Below are positions 36,501 to 45,336 of a DNA stretch of 64,000 bases, piece by piece. Numbering within the stretch: the first letter of the stretch is position 1; each line of letters starts with the position of its first letter. Position numbers and translations under genes: made by a program. This DNA is from Zanthoxylum bungeanum (taxonomy: Eukaryota > Streptophyta > Magnoliopsida > Sapindales > Rutaceae). The stretch covers positions 1 through 64,000 of the forward strand of contig SKCR01026849.1 in NCBI GenBank assembly GCA_019454045.1, read 5' to 3'. The notes under the pieces are model-generated. The model searched no databases. It saw only the letters and a list, made by a program, of their open reading frames with translations, and was not told the origin of the DNA.

Positions 36501-36939
36501 ATCCTAGCTAGCTTCTTGTATTAGGAAAATTGTAACGAGGAAACTCATATTGCTAAAGTAATAAGAAATATTATATATATATAAATTTGTGATGACACTT
36601 GAACATTTGAGACGTGCTCGTGTTATGTTAGTTTATAATTTTATTTAAACTATTAATCTATTTTTTTAATAATAAGAAATTAAAATATGTAACCTCTCTT
36701 GTAGCTAGTGTTGTTTTAAAAAGGATCAGTTTGGAAAAATAAACCAAGAAAAAAAAAAAACATTACCCCATGGGTGGTGTTCGACCAAGTCCATTATCAA
36801 TGAGATTCCTCCTCCGAATATTGCTGCCACCTCCAGTCATCTTCTGGCCATGGCGGGCTCCCGCGGCGGCGCCGCTACTGGCATTTAAGAAGATGAGCAA
36901 AAAACACAAGGCAGCCGCCACCCAAGTTGAAGTAGCCAT
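10594..36939 (-). CDS. Alpha-galactosidase, glycoside hydrolase family 27, 14 exons over 26 kb
   Basis: It hydrolyses terminal alpha-1,6-galactose from raffinose-family sugars, galactomannans or galactolipids, probably after secretion to the wall or vacuole. Exons by my splice reading: 36,939-36,767; 32,756-32,698; 32,575-32,519; 30,912-30,878; 30,759-30,656; 30,553-30,478; 30,045-29,921; 29,795-29,712; 22,608-22,544; 18,058-17,976; 17,825-17,735; 11,865-11,816; 11,665-11,525; 10,680-10,594. The join is 1,230 bp, open throughout, 409 residues, the family's normal length, and all phases agree. Residues 1-25 look like a signal peptide. Family motifs: TPPMGWNSWNHF (54-65), DDCW (97-100), YLKYDNC (172-178, nucleophile Asp176), WRTTGD (226-231, acid/base Asp231), YVLTPQ at the end. 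All introns are GT-AG except intron 8 (GC-AG). Exons 2 and 3 occur twice. Cys249 replaces a Trp I expect there. The coding sequence looks intact; splicing across 4-7 kb introns is unproven. Confidence 0.93.
10740..11385 (+). repeat. LTR-like sequence in the last intron of the alpha-galactosidase
   Basis: Intron 13 contains an insertion-like stretch with a TATAAAAGG promoter-type box at about 11,184-11,192, a following AG-rich leader and a C-rich end, in plus orientation, opposite to the host gene. The composition differs from the AT-rich intron around it. The ends and a target duplication could not be fixed, so this is a tentative LTR fragment. Confidence 0.4.
12031..15111 (+). mobile_element. 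Solo Gypsy-type LTR, 3,081 bp, in intron 11 of the alpha-galactosidase
   Basis: The element starts TGTAATATCCCG and ends GGGTGTTACA. It is flanked by a perfect 5-bp target duplication, TTTCA, at 12,026-12,030 and 15,112-15,116. There is no internal coding domain, so this is one LTR left after recombination between two. A second, truncated copy lies at 38,874-40,360. It contains a GC-rich segment (12,530-12,960) unlike its surroundings. It also has good splice-like sites: a donor in CTCGGTAAGACC at about 12,940 and an acceptor ending TTTCGCAG at 13,489 in its plus strand. It lies antisense to the host gene. Confidence 0.88.
15881..16195. mobile_element. hAT-type MITE, 315 bp
   Basis: The terminal inverted repeats are imperfect (TAGGTGTGGCAA at the left, TTGCCATCCTTA at the right). 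The 8-bp target duplication ACGAGAAC is perfect at 15,873-15,880 and 16,196-16,203. TAGGGGTGGCAA-like ends with 8-bp duplications are characteristic of hAT MITEs. The interior is GC-rich at both ends (GGCCCGGGCC and its complement-like partner) around an AT core with TA runs. It has no coding capacity. Confidence 0.85.
17300..17327 (+). mobile_element. Possible Helitron 3' terminus
   Basis: A perfect 7-bp stem CCCGCAC/GTGCGGG with an AAA loop is followed about 10 bp later by ATAG and a T, which resembles a degraded CTRR-T Helitron end. The 5' end was not located; it may lie in the related AT-rich DNA upstream. Confidence 0.35.
18292..18643 (+). repeat. 5' LTR of Copia element 1
   Basis: 352 bp, TG...CA ends. 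Its second half (R-U5, ending ATCACAACA) resembles the matching part of the LTRs of Copia element 3 at 55.8-61.0 kb, while the first half (U3) does not. Confidence 0.9.
19296..21330 (+). pseudogene. Broken gag-protease-integrase of Copia element 1
   Basis: Gag begins at 19,296 ([14 protein letters not shown]) and is interrupted by stops. A CCHC zinc knuckle is intact ([14 protein letters not shown], near 19,990). The protease site, WVVDSGAS in active Copia, reads [12 protein letters not shown], so the catalytic Asp and the Gly are lost. Integrase pieces include the zinc-binding part ([14 protein letters not shown]), HSDVCG and an RIDDGGEY version of the catalytic TDNGGEY. After the post-integrase block ([11 protein letters not shown], 21,200) the frame continues in broken form to an [10 protein letters not shown] motif near 21,760, which in intact elements precedes reverse transcriptase. 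Reverse transcriptase is absent. Confidence 0.88.
21800..22050 (+). repeat. Repeat array replacing RT/RNase H in Copia element 1
   Basis: Directly after the position where reverse transcriptase should begin there are about six degenerate copies of a unit with the core TG(TG)CAGAGACACAA, each separated by 20-35 bp and carrying AACA-rich spacers. The same array, in the same place, is present in Copia element 3 (56,320-56,480, opposite strand). Confidence 0.7.
22074..22409 (+). repeat. 3' LTR of Copia element 1
   Basis: 336 bp, alignable to the 5' LTR throughout, with many substitutions and small indels. It is followed directly by the ATTAA target duplication. Confidence 0.9.
22670..23087 (-). 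mobile_element. Non-autonomous Helitron, 418 bp, with hairpin array
   Basis: In minus orientation the element begins TCTATATAATAAAGG at 23,087 and ends CTAG at 22,670, inserted between host A and T, as Helitrons do. A palindromic GTGCC(TACG)GGCAC-type hairpin lies about 10 bp from the CTAG end. The same hairpin is repeated about six times (22,690-22,890) in units of about 33 bp, each followed by (G/A)TGTTACAGTATTTG. The element has no coding capacity and lies in intron 8 of the alpha-galactosidase. A truncated relative lies at 35,359-35,609. Confidence 0.75.
23578..23709. other. Intron 8 DNA beside the inverted-LTR Copia element
   Basis: Short host segment ending in the target duplication GATAT (23,705-23,709). 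A (TA)n run lies just before it (23,565-23,592). No exon was seen. Confidence 0.5.
23710..24039 (-). repeat. Inverted left LTR of Copia element 2
   Basis: 330 bp, reverse complement of the right LTR with scattered mismatches. It carries the same landmarks: TATAAAATGG box, the GCATGACTTTTGCATGC palindromic stretch and the U5 end. On the plus strand it opens TGTTGTGATTAAAC right after the GATAT duplication. Confidence 0.92.
24112..24216 (+). repeat. R-U5 remnant of Copia element 2 in normal orientation
   Basis: It matches 29,272-29,377 of the right LTR, from a point about 65 bp downstream of the TATAAA box (29,203-29,208) to near the U5 end. It begins within what should be the transcribed part of the LTR, consistent with derivation from the 5' end of genomic RNA. 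Confidence 0.8.
24430..24610 (+). repeat. CACGTCAGC minisatellite in the leader of Copia element 2
   Basis: About a dozen copies of a GCCACGTCAGC/CAGTCAGCAGACACGT module of irregular spacing, upstream of gag. Related arrays occur in the leaders of Copia element 1 (18,890-19,090) and element 3 (59,950-60,300, complement). Open frames through it are low-complexity. Confidence 0.8.
24625..24815 (+). repeat. Second leader minisatellite: about 32-bp TTTAG(T/C)CCCTGAA units
   Basis: About six consecutive units of the form (CAATTTAG)TCCCTGAA(C/A)TTTT.GAAAATTG, period about 32 bp. Copia element 1 has two to three degenerate units in the same place (19,090-19,170). Confidence 0.8.
24903..28890 (+). 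pseudogene. Near-complete but broken gag-pol of Copia element 2
   Basis: Domain order is Copia: gag (24,950-25,600; [16 protein letters not shown]), zinc knuckle ([14 protein letters not shown], whose first Cys is replaced by Trp), protease ([12 protein letters not shown], 25,805), integrase ([26 protein letters not shown] at 26,573), reverse transcriptase (27,400-28,250; YVDDMLIVG near 27,916) and RNase H ([13 protein letters not shown] at 28,437; [13 protein letters not shown] near 28,715). Stops or shifts occur at 25,173, about 25,380, 26,038, 26,521, 26,755 (in a G-run), 26,942, 27,169, 27,728 and 28,487. An 11-base G run lies near the gag start. The RT and RNase H motifs are well kept, so decay is moderate. 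Confidence 0.93.
29053..29382 (+). repeat. Right (3') LTR of Copia element 2
   Basis: 330 bp, TGTTGG...CACGACA, preceded by the purine tract ATGGGGAGAT. It contains a TATAAA box at 29,203-29,208 and a palindrome-prone TGCATGCAAAAGTCATGCAT module present twice in opposite orientation (29,068-29,090 and 29,108-29,128). Confidence 0.92.
31041..31268 (-). CDS. Alpha-galactosidase exons 2 and 3, duplicate copy (A)
   Basis: Exon 2A is 31,268-31,210 and exon 3A is 31,097-31,041. By my reading all 116 coding bases and the splice sites are identical to copy B, while the intron sequence around them differs by substitutions and small indels (for example an extra ~11 bp in copy B near 32,620). Either pair, or exon 2B with exon 3A, gives the same protein. 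Including both pairs breaks the frame because 116 is not a multiple of three. Confidence 0.85.
32519..32756 (-). CDS. Alpha-galactosidase exons 2 and 3, 5'-proximal copy (B)
   Basis: Exon 2B is 32,756-32,698 (59 bp) and exon 3B is 32,575-32,519 (57 bp). They encode residues 58-97, including WNSWNHF and the conserved QYINL strand that leads into DDCW. Both have consensus AG acceptors and GT donors. Exon 1 ends in phase 2 and joins exon 2B in frame, and exon 3B joins exon 4 in frame. Joining exon 3B to exon 2A instead shifts the frame and meets a TGA about 15 codons later. Confidence 0.85.
34259..35154 (+). mobile_element. LTR-like fragment at a duplication junction
   Basis: About 900 bp of sequence absent from the other duplicate copies. 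It has an LTR layout: short repeats with an ATACCGGT core (34,268-34,420), a TATAAATTG promoter-like site near 34,452, and an end rich in CAATTCACCCCCC near 35,096-35,108, which I associate with Sirevirus-type Copia LTRs. No coding region or target duplication was seen. Family assignment is tentative. Confidence 0.4.
34268..34420. repeat. ATACCGGT-centred short repeats
   Basis: At least five copies of an ACCGGT core, mostly as CATACCGGT and several in the context GACCG(G/A)CATACCGGT(G/C)TCAGA, occur upstream of a TATA-like box inside the LTR-like fragment. The core ACCGGT is palindromic. They may be enhancer-like repeats of an LTR. Confidence 0.5.
35359..35609 (-). mobile_element. Truncated copy of the hairpin-array Helitron
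   Basis: It starts with the same CTAG end and six GTGCCTACGGCAC-like hairpin units as the element at 22,670-23,087, then stops after the ATTAAATGATTTTATTT motif near 35,609. The TC 5' end is absent. It sits inside the right-hand intronic duplicate (35,155-36,392). Confidence 0.75.
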
Positions 36940-36981
36940 ATATGTATATATTGCTATGAGTATATAGATGAAGAAGCCCTT

Positions 36982-37013
<32 letters not shown>

Positions 37014-37096
37014 ATATATATATATATATTTATTTATTTATAAGCACACAAGAAGATACAATGAATGAGTTGGCTTGGAGTTGGAGGTGGAGGTGG

Positions 37097-37128
<32 letters not shown>

Positions 37129-38193
37129 CACACATAAAGTTATGAGACACTCAAAAGAAGACAAAGCATATGTTTTTTTATATACTTATCAAATATTTAA
37201 AGAGGAATGACAATTAAGTACCTTTTTTTTGCCATTTAGATTTTTTTTTTTTTTAAAAAAATAACAATTACGACTCTAACGTTAAAATTTTAACAAAAAA
37301 GCATATATTTTGTTAATTTTTTTAAATTTAAATTATCAATTTATATAGCGATACTCTTTTTCTTTTGTAAACTCATACACACATGAGTCCCAATAATAAT
37401 TAAAACTCACACCTTTAAATAAGAAAAAATTATGTGGGACATTCCAAAACCCATCCAGTGAGTATATTATCATCTCTTAATTAATAATTTTCTCTCTCCA
37501 TTATAAGTAGTTAATTTTAAATTTATTGTATATATCAAAATATTATTGGACGGCCGTATCATGTCATTCATACGCTCGTCTCACACAAGTCTTTCTCCTT
37601 TTAAATTTACCTTGAGGATATGAGGCTACCGTGTTAGAAGTCCTAATTTTACAATTATATCTTTGCCGCTAATCTAATTTAATGTGTTTATTGAACGACA
37701 TGAAGGTATTATTTGTTAAAAATTTAAATTTACTAGCCGCTGACCAGAACAATGTGCGGCTCGTCTTATAGGTATGATTGATATCAAATATAAGAAATAA
37801 AGTTGAGTAGGATTTTACCTCCAATCATAGTTGTTCAAATAATACAAGTCCTTTAACATTCTCTCAAATTAACAATTGTGTCTTCTAATTATTCCACTTT
37901 ATACTATTTTAATAATAAGGAATAAAAATAGATTTGGTTAGGCTAGAGACAAATTTATAATTAACATTAATATAATTTATGGGTCTTGAACTTTCACTAA
38001 TAAATAATTGAATAATGAGTATAAAATAGAAATGCAAAATAGAAATGATAAGATGATTTAGTAAATACCTATTATTTAAATAGGTTATATTAGTAATGAT
38101 TTTTGAACTCCTCCTAATAAATAAGTTAATAATAATTATTTAGCGAAAAAGATGATCAATGACTTGCTTGACATGTCATATGGTATAATTATA
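36940..38193. other. Alpha-galactosidase upstream region and AT-rich spacer
   Basis: Just upstream of the alpha-galactosidase ATG (36,939, minus) lie (TA)n and (CA)n microsatellites at 36,983-37,030 and (TA)n at 37,097-37,118, so the promoter is embedded in simple repeats. No unambiguous TATA box can be separated from the TA runs. The rest is AT-rich with no gene seen. Confidence 0.5.
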
Positions 38194-38306
38194 ATTATGA
38201 GAGAAAGTGAAAGGATGTGATTAATTATGAGAGAAAATAAAAAGATATGAATCATACAATTCTGAGAAAATTAGAAATGATATTATGCTCAAAACACACA
38301 CACATA

Positions 38307-38354
<48 letters not shown>

Positions 38355-38660
38355 TTATTTATTTATTTATTTAAGTATATGAAATGATATAATTCATGTG
38401 TTTATGAGAGAATGTGAAAAGCTATGAATTACATAATTATAAGAGGAAGTGAAATGATATGAAATTAAAATATATTTATATACTTATGAAAGAAAATGGA
38501 AGAATATGAAACAAACAATTATGAGAGAAGATGAAAGTATATGAATCATATAATTATGTGAGAAAATAAAAAGATATGAATATAATTATGATAGAAAGTG
38601 AAAAGATATAATTATTTATGAGAGAATATGAAATGATATGAATTATGAGAGAAATCAGAA
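38194..38660 (+). repeat. Degenerate minisatellite, about 33 bp period, with TA microsatellite
   Basis: About ten imperfect units built on ATTATGAGAGAAARTGAAARGATATGAAT, interrupted by (TA)n/(TTTA)n at 38,301-38,373. Unit length is about 30-36 bp. Non-coding. Confidence 0.7.
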
Positions 38661-38873
38661 TAACATCAACGAATAAATAAAACAACAATCAATTTTACAT
38701 CTTCATATGCGTAAAAATAAAAATTACTACTAAAAATCTAAGGAAAAAATCAAAGTAATCGATAAATTAACACTTTTCCAAAATCATCCACAAAAAAATT
38801 ATGATGAAATGAAAATATAAAACCGATTATCTAAACCTAGCATTATAAAATAAAGCAAAAATAAAACTGCTCA

Positions 38874-40360
38874 TGTAATTTCCCGAATATTTTTCAGAAC
38901 AGATCTGGAAGTTTTCTGAATTGAAGTTTAGAATTTGAAACTGAATGATATTCGAAAATAAGACTTTATGTGTTGAAAAATAGGTTGGAATATTTTTAAG
39001 TGAAGTTTCGTTGCGTTGGAAAATGAATGGTTTCGAGAACCGGTTACGCGATTTCTATTTATATATTTAGACACGTAAAAGTTTCTTGTTTCATATATAA
39101 AAATAGCAAACGAACTTCGATTGAGTTTATTCTTGAACCAACAGACTCTTTTTTCCGAGACAAACAACTTTCGTGTTGAGCACTTTTCGAAATTTATATC
39201 AGAAGGGCTTCAAAAATACAAATGTCTGAGAAAGCCCTATTAGAGAGGCTTGATTGCAATTCCGCGGGGGGCTGAACATAAATTTTAAAAACTTCTCTAT
39301 AAATACCCATAGTTTCCAGAAATTTCCAAAATGGTAAAACTTCCCAAACTCTTCAACTCGACTCCCTGTCCCAAAATTTCATATTTTTATTTGCTGGTCG
39401 CGCTAGCGGCCTGCCGGCCATCGCTGGTATGCGCAACCAGCTGGGGAGGCTGCCGCCGGCAATGGCGAGAAAAATGAGAATATGCACAGTAATGGGTTTC
39501 CCGATCCCAGCTCGTCGTTTCGTTTAACGGCCCGAGCCACCCGCCAAATTGAATCTCTTGGAGAGTACTGCAAGTTAATGATGACAGATTTTCCGTTTCG
39601 TGCACAGTTGCACGCATATCGAGAAATAAATCAGTGATGAATAGTGACCCACGAGTGAACAATGTCTCCGATCGAAATTCCATCGATTTGAGCGCGTTCT
39701 TGTGATCGTTTGGAGTCCGTATACGCCCTCGAAATCTCGGTAAGACCTCCCGGTAAAAATCCGCTAATTTCAAGTTTATCGTTAAATATTTGGATGTTTC
39801 CAGTAACTTTGTAGAATAGCCTAATTGTATAAATTGAATTGTTTGGGTATGAGTATATTGAATATGTGTATTTGGTAGAATCCGGGTGAAAACGGAATGA
39901 GTTGGATCGATATGATAGAATATGGAAGTTTCCGATAAAAGTGGGTTTTGTGTATATTGATGTGTTTTGATTGTAATGATAAATATGTGATATCTATGAT
40001 GATACAATAATATTTGGATAAATCTGGTTAGGTTCAGAGGGTTTGGGACACTTCCGTAGCGTTTGCGGAAACATTTTCGGAAGATCTTTCAAGAATCCGT
40101 AAATCAAGAATTCAAGTTAACTAGTGACATGAATTAATTTGTAACGGTGTTTTAAGATTATTGGAATTGAAAATGTTGAAATTAGATGTGTTTTGGTTGT
40201 CCTGGAAAGATTCGGGATTTTGTCAAAGTTAAATCAAGAATTCTGTAAAGTTACGATTCTGACAGTGTTACCGTCATTTGTTTTGGCACACTTGACTAGG
40301 ACCTGGAGTGCTCGCGAAACCAGATAAGTAACCCATACAACGAGAATTTGAATTGGTGAA
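38874..40360 (+). mobile_element. Truncated copy of the 3.1-kb Gypsy LTR
   Basis: It starts TGTAATTTCCCG and aligns with 12,031-13,560 of the solo LTR, including the GC-rich part, the CTCGGTAAGACCTCCCGG site (39,737) and the ACTTGACTAGGA motif (40,290). It stops exactly where the Tat-like LTR begins (TGTAGACATTGC, 40,361), so the Tat-like element inserted into it and the right half was lost later. Confidence 0.8.
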
Positions 40361-42324
40361 TGTAGACATTGCATTTTTTTTACATGAGGCCGATGATGAG
40401 CCTCGTATGGAGACACTACCTGAAAAGTTACAGAAGTTGCGAAATACGAATGTCGGAAGGAAGGAAAACCTCTATAATTATCCCCTCATCGGATTCGGAC
40501 TCACTAGCCAGCCTCGGATTCACTCAGTCAGATTCTGCATCAAACCTTAGCCTCGGAAAAGCATATGCCCATGCAATCGGCCCATGCAGCCCTTACAATC
40601 GGCCCTTGCAGCCCATGCAATCGGCCCATGCAATCCATGCAGCCCACGCATAATCTTCCCAAATATGGTAAATTCTCCTTAGTTATGAGAGCATCAACAC
40701 TTTCCAATTTAATGAGATTTTTGGGATCCTATCCTTACCAATTTAACAAGATTTGAGATCTCATCATCACCAAATTTATAAAATTTTATTCCCAAAATAA
40801 TTTGATAATGTATTTCCCAAATAAACATGATTTGTTTCCCTATTTGGAGATCCATTCAAATCATTGTAAAAGGGACCAAGTCATCATCAAAAGGGGAGGG
40901 CTCTCTTCTTCTTCTTTGGGGGGATCACCGAAAAAAACAAAAGGGAGAGAATCACTGAAATAAATAAAAGAAAGAGGAGAAAAAAAAAGAGAAAAGGCCG
41001 AGAGAGAGAAAAAAAATAGAAGAGGACCGAAAAAAACAAGAAAACGAGAGAAAAATAGAAGGGAAAAAACAGAAAAAAAACAACAAGAGAATGTGAAAGA
41101 CAGACCTGGACGTGAACCAGAAGCTGAAACAGCGACATCAACGCAAAAAGCAAGCAGAAACCGTGAACCAGAAGCAGAAACAGCGAACCAGTTAGCAGAA
41201 ATAGCGAACCAGTGAGCAGAAACAACGAACCAGTGAGCAAAAATAGCGAATCAGTGAGCAGAAACAGTGAACCAGCAACCAGAAACAGCAAACCAAACCT
41301 TGAAACCAAGCTTCGATCCTTCTGGAGATGGCCTAACACATTTCCGAGAAAGTAACTTAAAAGGTAAGACCTGAGGGCACCCTTACCATATTTATTTTTA
41401 TAGTTCTGGACGCTGCGTGTCTGGTTAGATATGAAATATGTCCAGCCAGGTATGCGAAGCCCTACATAAAGAATGGCCAAATCTCTGGTCACATTCTCTT
41501 CTTTGGCATTTTATTATTTATCTTTTTATCTATTTATCGTGATTTTATTATTTCGCCTTTATTTTGTTTGTTCTTGTTCATGATTATACGTATATGCATT
41601 GCTATATTATTTCACATATATTTTTTTTTATGTCCGTTTACATTGCATTGATGATTATATGTGTTATTATCCATTGCGGTATCTCAGATGGAAAACCAGA
41701 CGTAAATTCCGTAGCCAAATCCGAATGGACGGTAGTGCGGTTTGTACTTGGGATACAACTCCACGTGCCACTCAGGAAAAACTCATATATGCGTCGACCT
41801 CTTTCTTTATATTTTATGCATTTTTACTTCTTTAGTAATTCATTTTGCATTATGCGTGTGTGATTAATTATTTATATTACATTATACTTTTCCTCTTCTT
41901 TATGTTTTACATCGCTCATATTAATATATTTCATTAATCAGTCGCCTTATATTATGCATGAGTGATTTAATTATATCTTTGCGTGGAGCCATATTATTTC
42001 TATTAATATTTATGGGTGTGTAAATTTGTGTTTATTTGAACTGCCTCGCATGAACTGCATAAGACTTGACTATACCATTGTGTGAAACCATACATTATAC
42101 TGGCATAAGTAAGAGACCATTCTGAACCCAACGGTTTGAGGTCTTCCATTGCGAGGGGTGAGTGCGGCCTTAAATATTTCCCAGTTCACACTGGGTGGCG
42201 ACTCCTTCATTCTCCGGTTTAGTCCCCCGCGGGCTAATCCGTACTCTCTACAGGTTGCGAGCCCAACAGTGTCGTGGTCGCCGAACATCATAGGCATAAC
42301 GGTAAACCCCGTTTCACTCCTACA
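40361..42324 (+). repeat. 5' LTR of the Tat-like element
   Basis: About 1,964 bp with matching TGTAG...CTACA ends. It contains a short array of CAATCGGCCCATGCA units (40,574-40,650) and a strongly purine-rich block (40,890-41,290) with repeated GAACCAG.AGCAGAAACAGC units. The 201-residue opposite-strand open frame there is a low-complexity by-product. Confidence 0.75.
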
Positions 42325-42344
42325 TATGGCGACTCCATTGGGGA

Positions 42345-43503
42345 TAGAGAATCAGCCCCGAAATAATACCTTGTAGTGTCCATGGCTTTGGCTTTGGTTA
42401 ACCAAGTCTCATATATTTTGCATACCCTTCCTACCTCTGACGGCGTCATGTATCGTGAAGTCACTTTCACTCAAGACGGCGGATCGTTATCTGATGATAA
42501 CCATCACTCGCTGGCATATACCCTAGGGTATAAAAAAGGCGTGCTCACTTGGTCGCTCGGACCCTTGAGTGGGGAGACCTAGTTGTGTGCAACCTTTCGC
42601 CGATGAGAGCCTTGTTCATACCATTGTAAGCCCACATACGAACCATAGTTATGTGTCCTATAGAAGCTACCCCCTCATGCTTGTGTTTGGGACCATTATC
42701 ATTTGAATCCATTTGGGTTTCTCGTCATAGGATACGAACTTGTTGGACCAATTAAACTGGGATAAGTTTGTATCTTATAATGATTGGGCCAAAAGTTTTC
42801 AAAGTGACGATGGGCCACCTTGTGTTTGGGCCCCTATCATTTGAAGTTATTTAGCCACCTTATCGCAAAAGTGTAAACTTGTTGGGCCTTTTCAACTGGG
42901 ACAAGTTTACACCTCTCGATAATCTGATTGAACGCTTTAAAATGATAACGGGCCAACTTGTATGAAAACCTTGATGAGCTTAGAAGGTACAAACATGATC
43001 CGAATATGCTAGATGCATGAGTTCGATATCCGCATTGGCTTTCATCCAGGAATGATATGACTTATTATGGCATATTTGTATACTTTTGGAAATCTCCAAG
43101 TCCGTCTCCACCACAACCGTGATTATCGAGGGCCCAATTCGTCATTTTTAGACAATGGCACGATCCCCATAATAGTTTTAGTCAATCTTGTAAATGGGCG
43201 GTCTTTGTCTTTTATTGATGAAGAGGGACTGAGGTAGCCAAGGTTCACCCTTGTAGCGTAGGAGAGAATGATTTTGTGTACCCCACATTGGTGCATAAAA
43301 TGGGTCATACCTAGGGCATAAATGGACTTACCACATGTGTGGGAGGAATAAGGTCGGAAGGGTATATGCTGTGTTGATAACCATATGCATCTCATGCATC
43401 GTATGCATACACGCATCATGCTAACCCCTTGTCTTAAAAGCCATCATAGATATCCGTTGAGTTAGAGAAGAATGAAAACTTGTCAAGAAGAGGTTAGCAA
43501 GCA
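42345..43503 (+). other. Leader of the Tat-like element
   Basis: Non-coding stretch between primer-binding site and gag. It contains an imperfect direct repeat of about 165 bp (around 42,650-42,800 and 42,820-42,970), both built around CTTGTGTTTGGG.CC.TATCATTTGAA and ending with ATGGGCC/ACGGGCCA..CTTGT. No gene was seen. Confidence 0.6.
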
Positions 43504-45239
43504 TGGATGCATCAGGCAGTGAAGGTTCTCGCATTGATCAATTGGAGACCAACATCATCAAAATTACCGAGTAACTACAAGCTTTGACCAACGCTATGGC
43601 CAATCTGACAGTATCCCGCACAGTGGGAACAAAAAACAACGAGGATGGAAGACGTGAGGAGCCCCCGAATAGGGTGAGCGAAGAAATCACTATTTTTGAT
43701 GATGATGTGGCTGAGTATGCCGCGGGAAGGATAGCTGGGCCTCAGGCAGAGTTACAGAAACTCAGAGAACAAGTAGAGTCATTTATCCACAAGATGAAGG
43801 GAAAACATGAAGATCTATTAGACTATGATGTGATGACTTTCGAAGAATAGCTGCCTCCCCAGTTTAAGATGCCTGACATGGCCAAGTTCAACAGAAATGG
43901 AGATCCTAGGGTATATCTCCTATAATATGTTTCAGTGATGAGTTCAGTGGGATTGTCGAAGCGCCATGTGCAGAAGATGTTCGGGATGTCACTGGAAGGG
44001 GCACCCGTAGTATGGTATCATGGCTTGGAGAGAAAAGTCATGGATGATTGGAGGGCATTAGCGGAGGCCTTCCTGAACCAATATGTCACGGACATGGAGA
44101 TAGACTTGTCGCTCCGTGACCTAGAAAACACCAAACAAGCTAGAAGAGACCTTCAAAGATTATGTGGATCGCTGGAGAAGCCAACTCTTGAAGATGTAGA
44201 CACGGCCCTCGGAGAAGGACCAAATTAAGATGATCATTAAGGGCACCAAGCCCTCATTTTATAACAAGCTGAGAAGGATGACCTCCATGATTAGCGACTT
44301 TTGACAGTTACGAGAAACTGTCATGGATATCGATGAAGAGGAAGCCGAGAACAGAAAGTTTTACGGCCAGAATAGAAAGACCATTGAGGGGTCTTTAGGG
44401 ACCAAGCTCGCTCCTGTTGAGGTCGCCGCCATTAGAAACAGATGCTTCTCCAATTTTGGTAGACCTTTGTCAAAGGTGTTTGAAAAGCTGAAGAGGCAAG
44501 AACTCATAAAACCCTTAGAACCTAAACCACTTCCAAACCTTGTGCCACGTCACCTCGACCTAAGCCTATACTATCACTTCCATCAGTAAAAAGGCCACAA
44601 AACTGACAACTACACCCGCCTTAGGCATGAGATCTAAGACCTCATTGACACCCATAAGATATCCGAACCAGAAAAAGAACAACCCAACACACACGAAAAC
44701 CCTCTACCCAACTACCACTCCGTTCCACCACCCACCTACATGATCAACTCTGGCCTGCCCGAAAGCTTTGTCCTCCAAACTCTGAACCACCAAGCTTATT
44801 GCATTGGGATATGGGATAACAGCAGTGAAGATGAAACAGAGCAGTGGAGAGATTTCTGGGAAAACTTCTCAAGCAGTGACGAATAAGAGTAAAATGGATG
44901 ACTCGTAGTGGATGTTTTTACAGTGATGTAACAGATAAAGGCAAATAAGTGCTAAAAGAATGCCGAGAGGTGACAGATAATACAGATAACATCGAGGGGG
45001 ATACTGTGTTGCGTCAAATGAAGAATACACAGGCACAAGTGAGCATATGGGAGTTATTATGCGCTTCTCAAGAGCACAAACGTGCCATGGTAGAAGCTCT
45101 AAGCAATATAATGGTACCTGAAGATGTAAACCCGACAATGTTCATAGGGTCGGTACAGAAAGAGGGTAGGCATATGATAACATTCTCTTATCAGCGTCGT
45201 TTTGGCAGCAATAACGGTAAAATTGTAACGGAGTTTTGA
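43504..45239 (+). pseudogene. Broken gag and protease start of the Tat-like element
   Basis: Gag begins at 43,504 and is cut by stops at 43,570, 43,848, about 43,923, 44,227 and others. Recognisable blocks are QFKMPDMAKFNRNGDPRVYL, the gag core (GAPVVWYHGLE, 43,999-44,031) and the C-terminal segment (44,320-44,590). The last part (44,949-45,239) contains QVSIWELLCASQEHKRAMVEAL, broken here after VPEDVNP and MITFS, the N-terminal part of Tat/Ogre protease regions. The catalytic protease and everything after it are gone. Confidence 0.8.
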
Positions 45240-45336
45240 ATTGACAAAAATTGAAAGTTAGATGACTGAATTGATAAAACTGAAACTTAGAGGACTGAAT
45301 TGACAAAACATGAAAGTTAGAGGGCCAGTTTTGCAT
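45236..45336 (+). repeat. Three tandem units of about 33 bp
   Basis: Three consecutive units of the type AATTGACAAAA.TGAAAGTTAGAGGACTG. They sit exactly where the Tat-like element breaks off. Confidence 0.75.

Larger units (their letters stand above)
40361..45239 (+). mobile_element. Truncated Tat/Ogre-like Gypsy element
   Basis: A long 5' LTR (40,361-42,324) is followed by a primer-binding site TGGCGACTCCATTGGGGA (42,327-42,344), the tRNA-Arg-type site used by Tat/Ogre elements. A leader of about 1.1 kb, a broken gag and the start of a protease region follow. Reverse transcriptase, integrase and the 3' LTR are missing; the element ends near 45,239. It is nested in the LTR copy at 38,874-40,360. 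Confidence 0.8.

Noticed and set aside
36770..36967. A plus-strand 65-codon frame at the alpha-galactosidase 5' end
   Set aside because: It is the exact antisense of exon 1, which is supported by splice phase and the family motif TPPMG.
37735..37775. CTAG next to an AGCCGC...GCGGCT stem, a possible Helitron end
   Set aside because: The stem touches the CTAG instead of lying about 10 bp from it, the loop is long and no TC end could be paired with it.
39387..40007. A 206-codon minus-strand frame
   Set aside because: It spans the truncated LTR copy and has no domain or codon signal. The equivalent part of the better copy does not encode it.
40887..41492. A 201-codon minus-strand frame rich in Leu/Phe that looks like a membrane protein
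   Set aside because: It is the complement of a purine-rich tract and short tandem repeats in the LTR of the Tat-like element. The repeats (LFLLTGS) are low-complexity.
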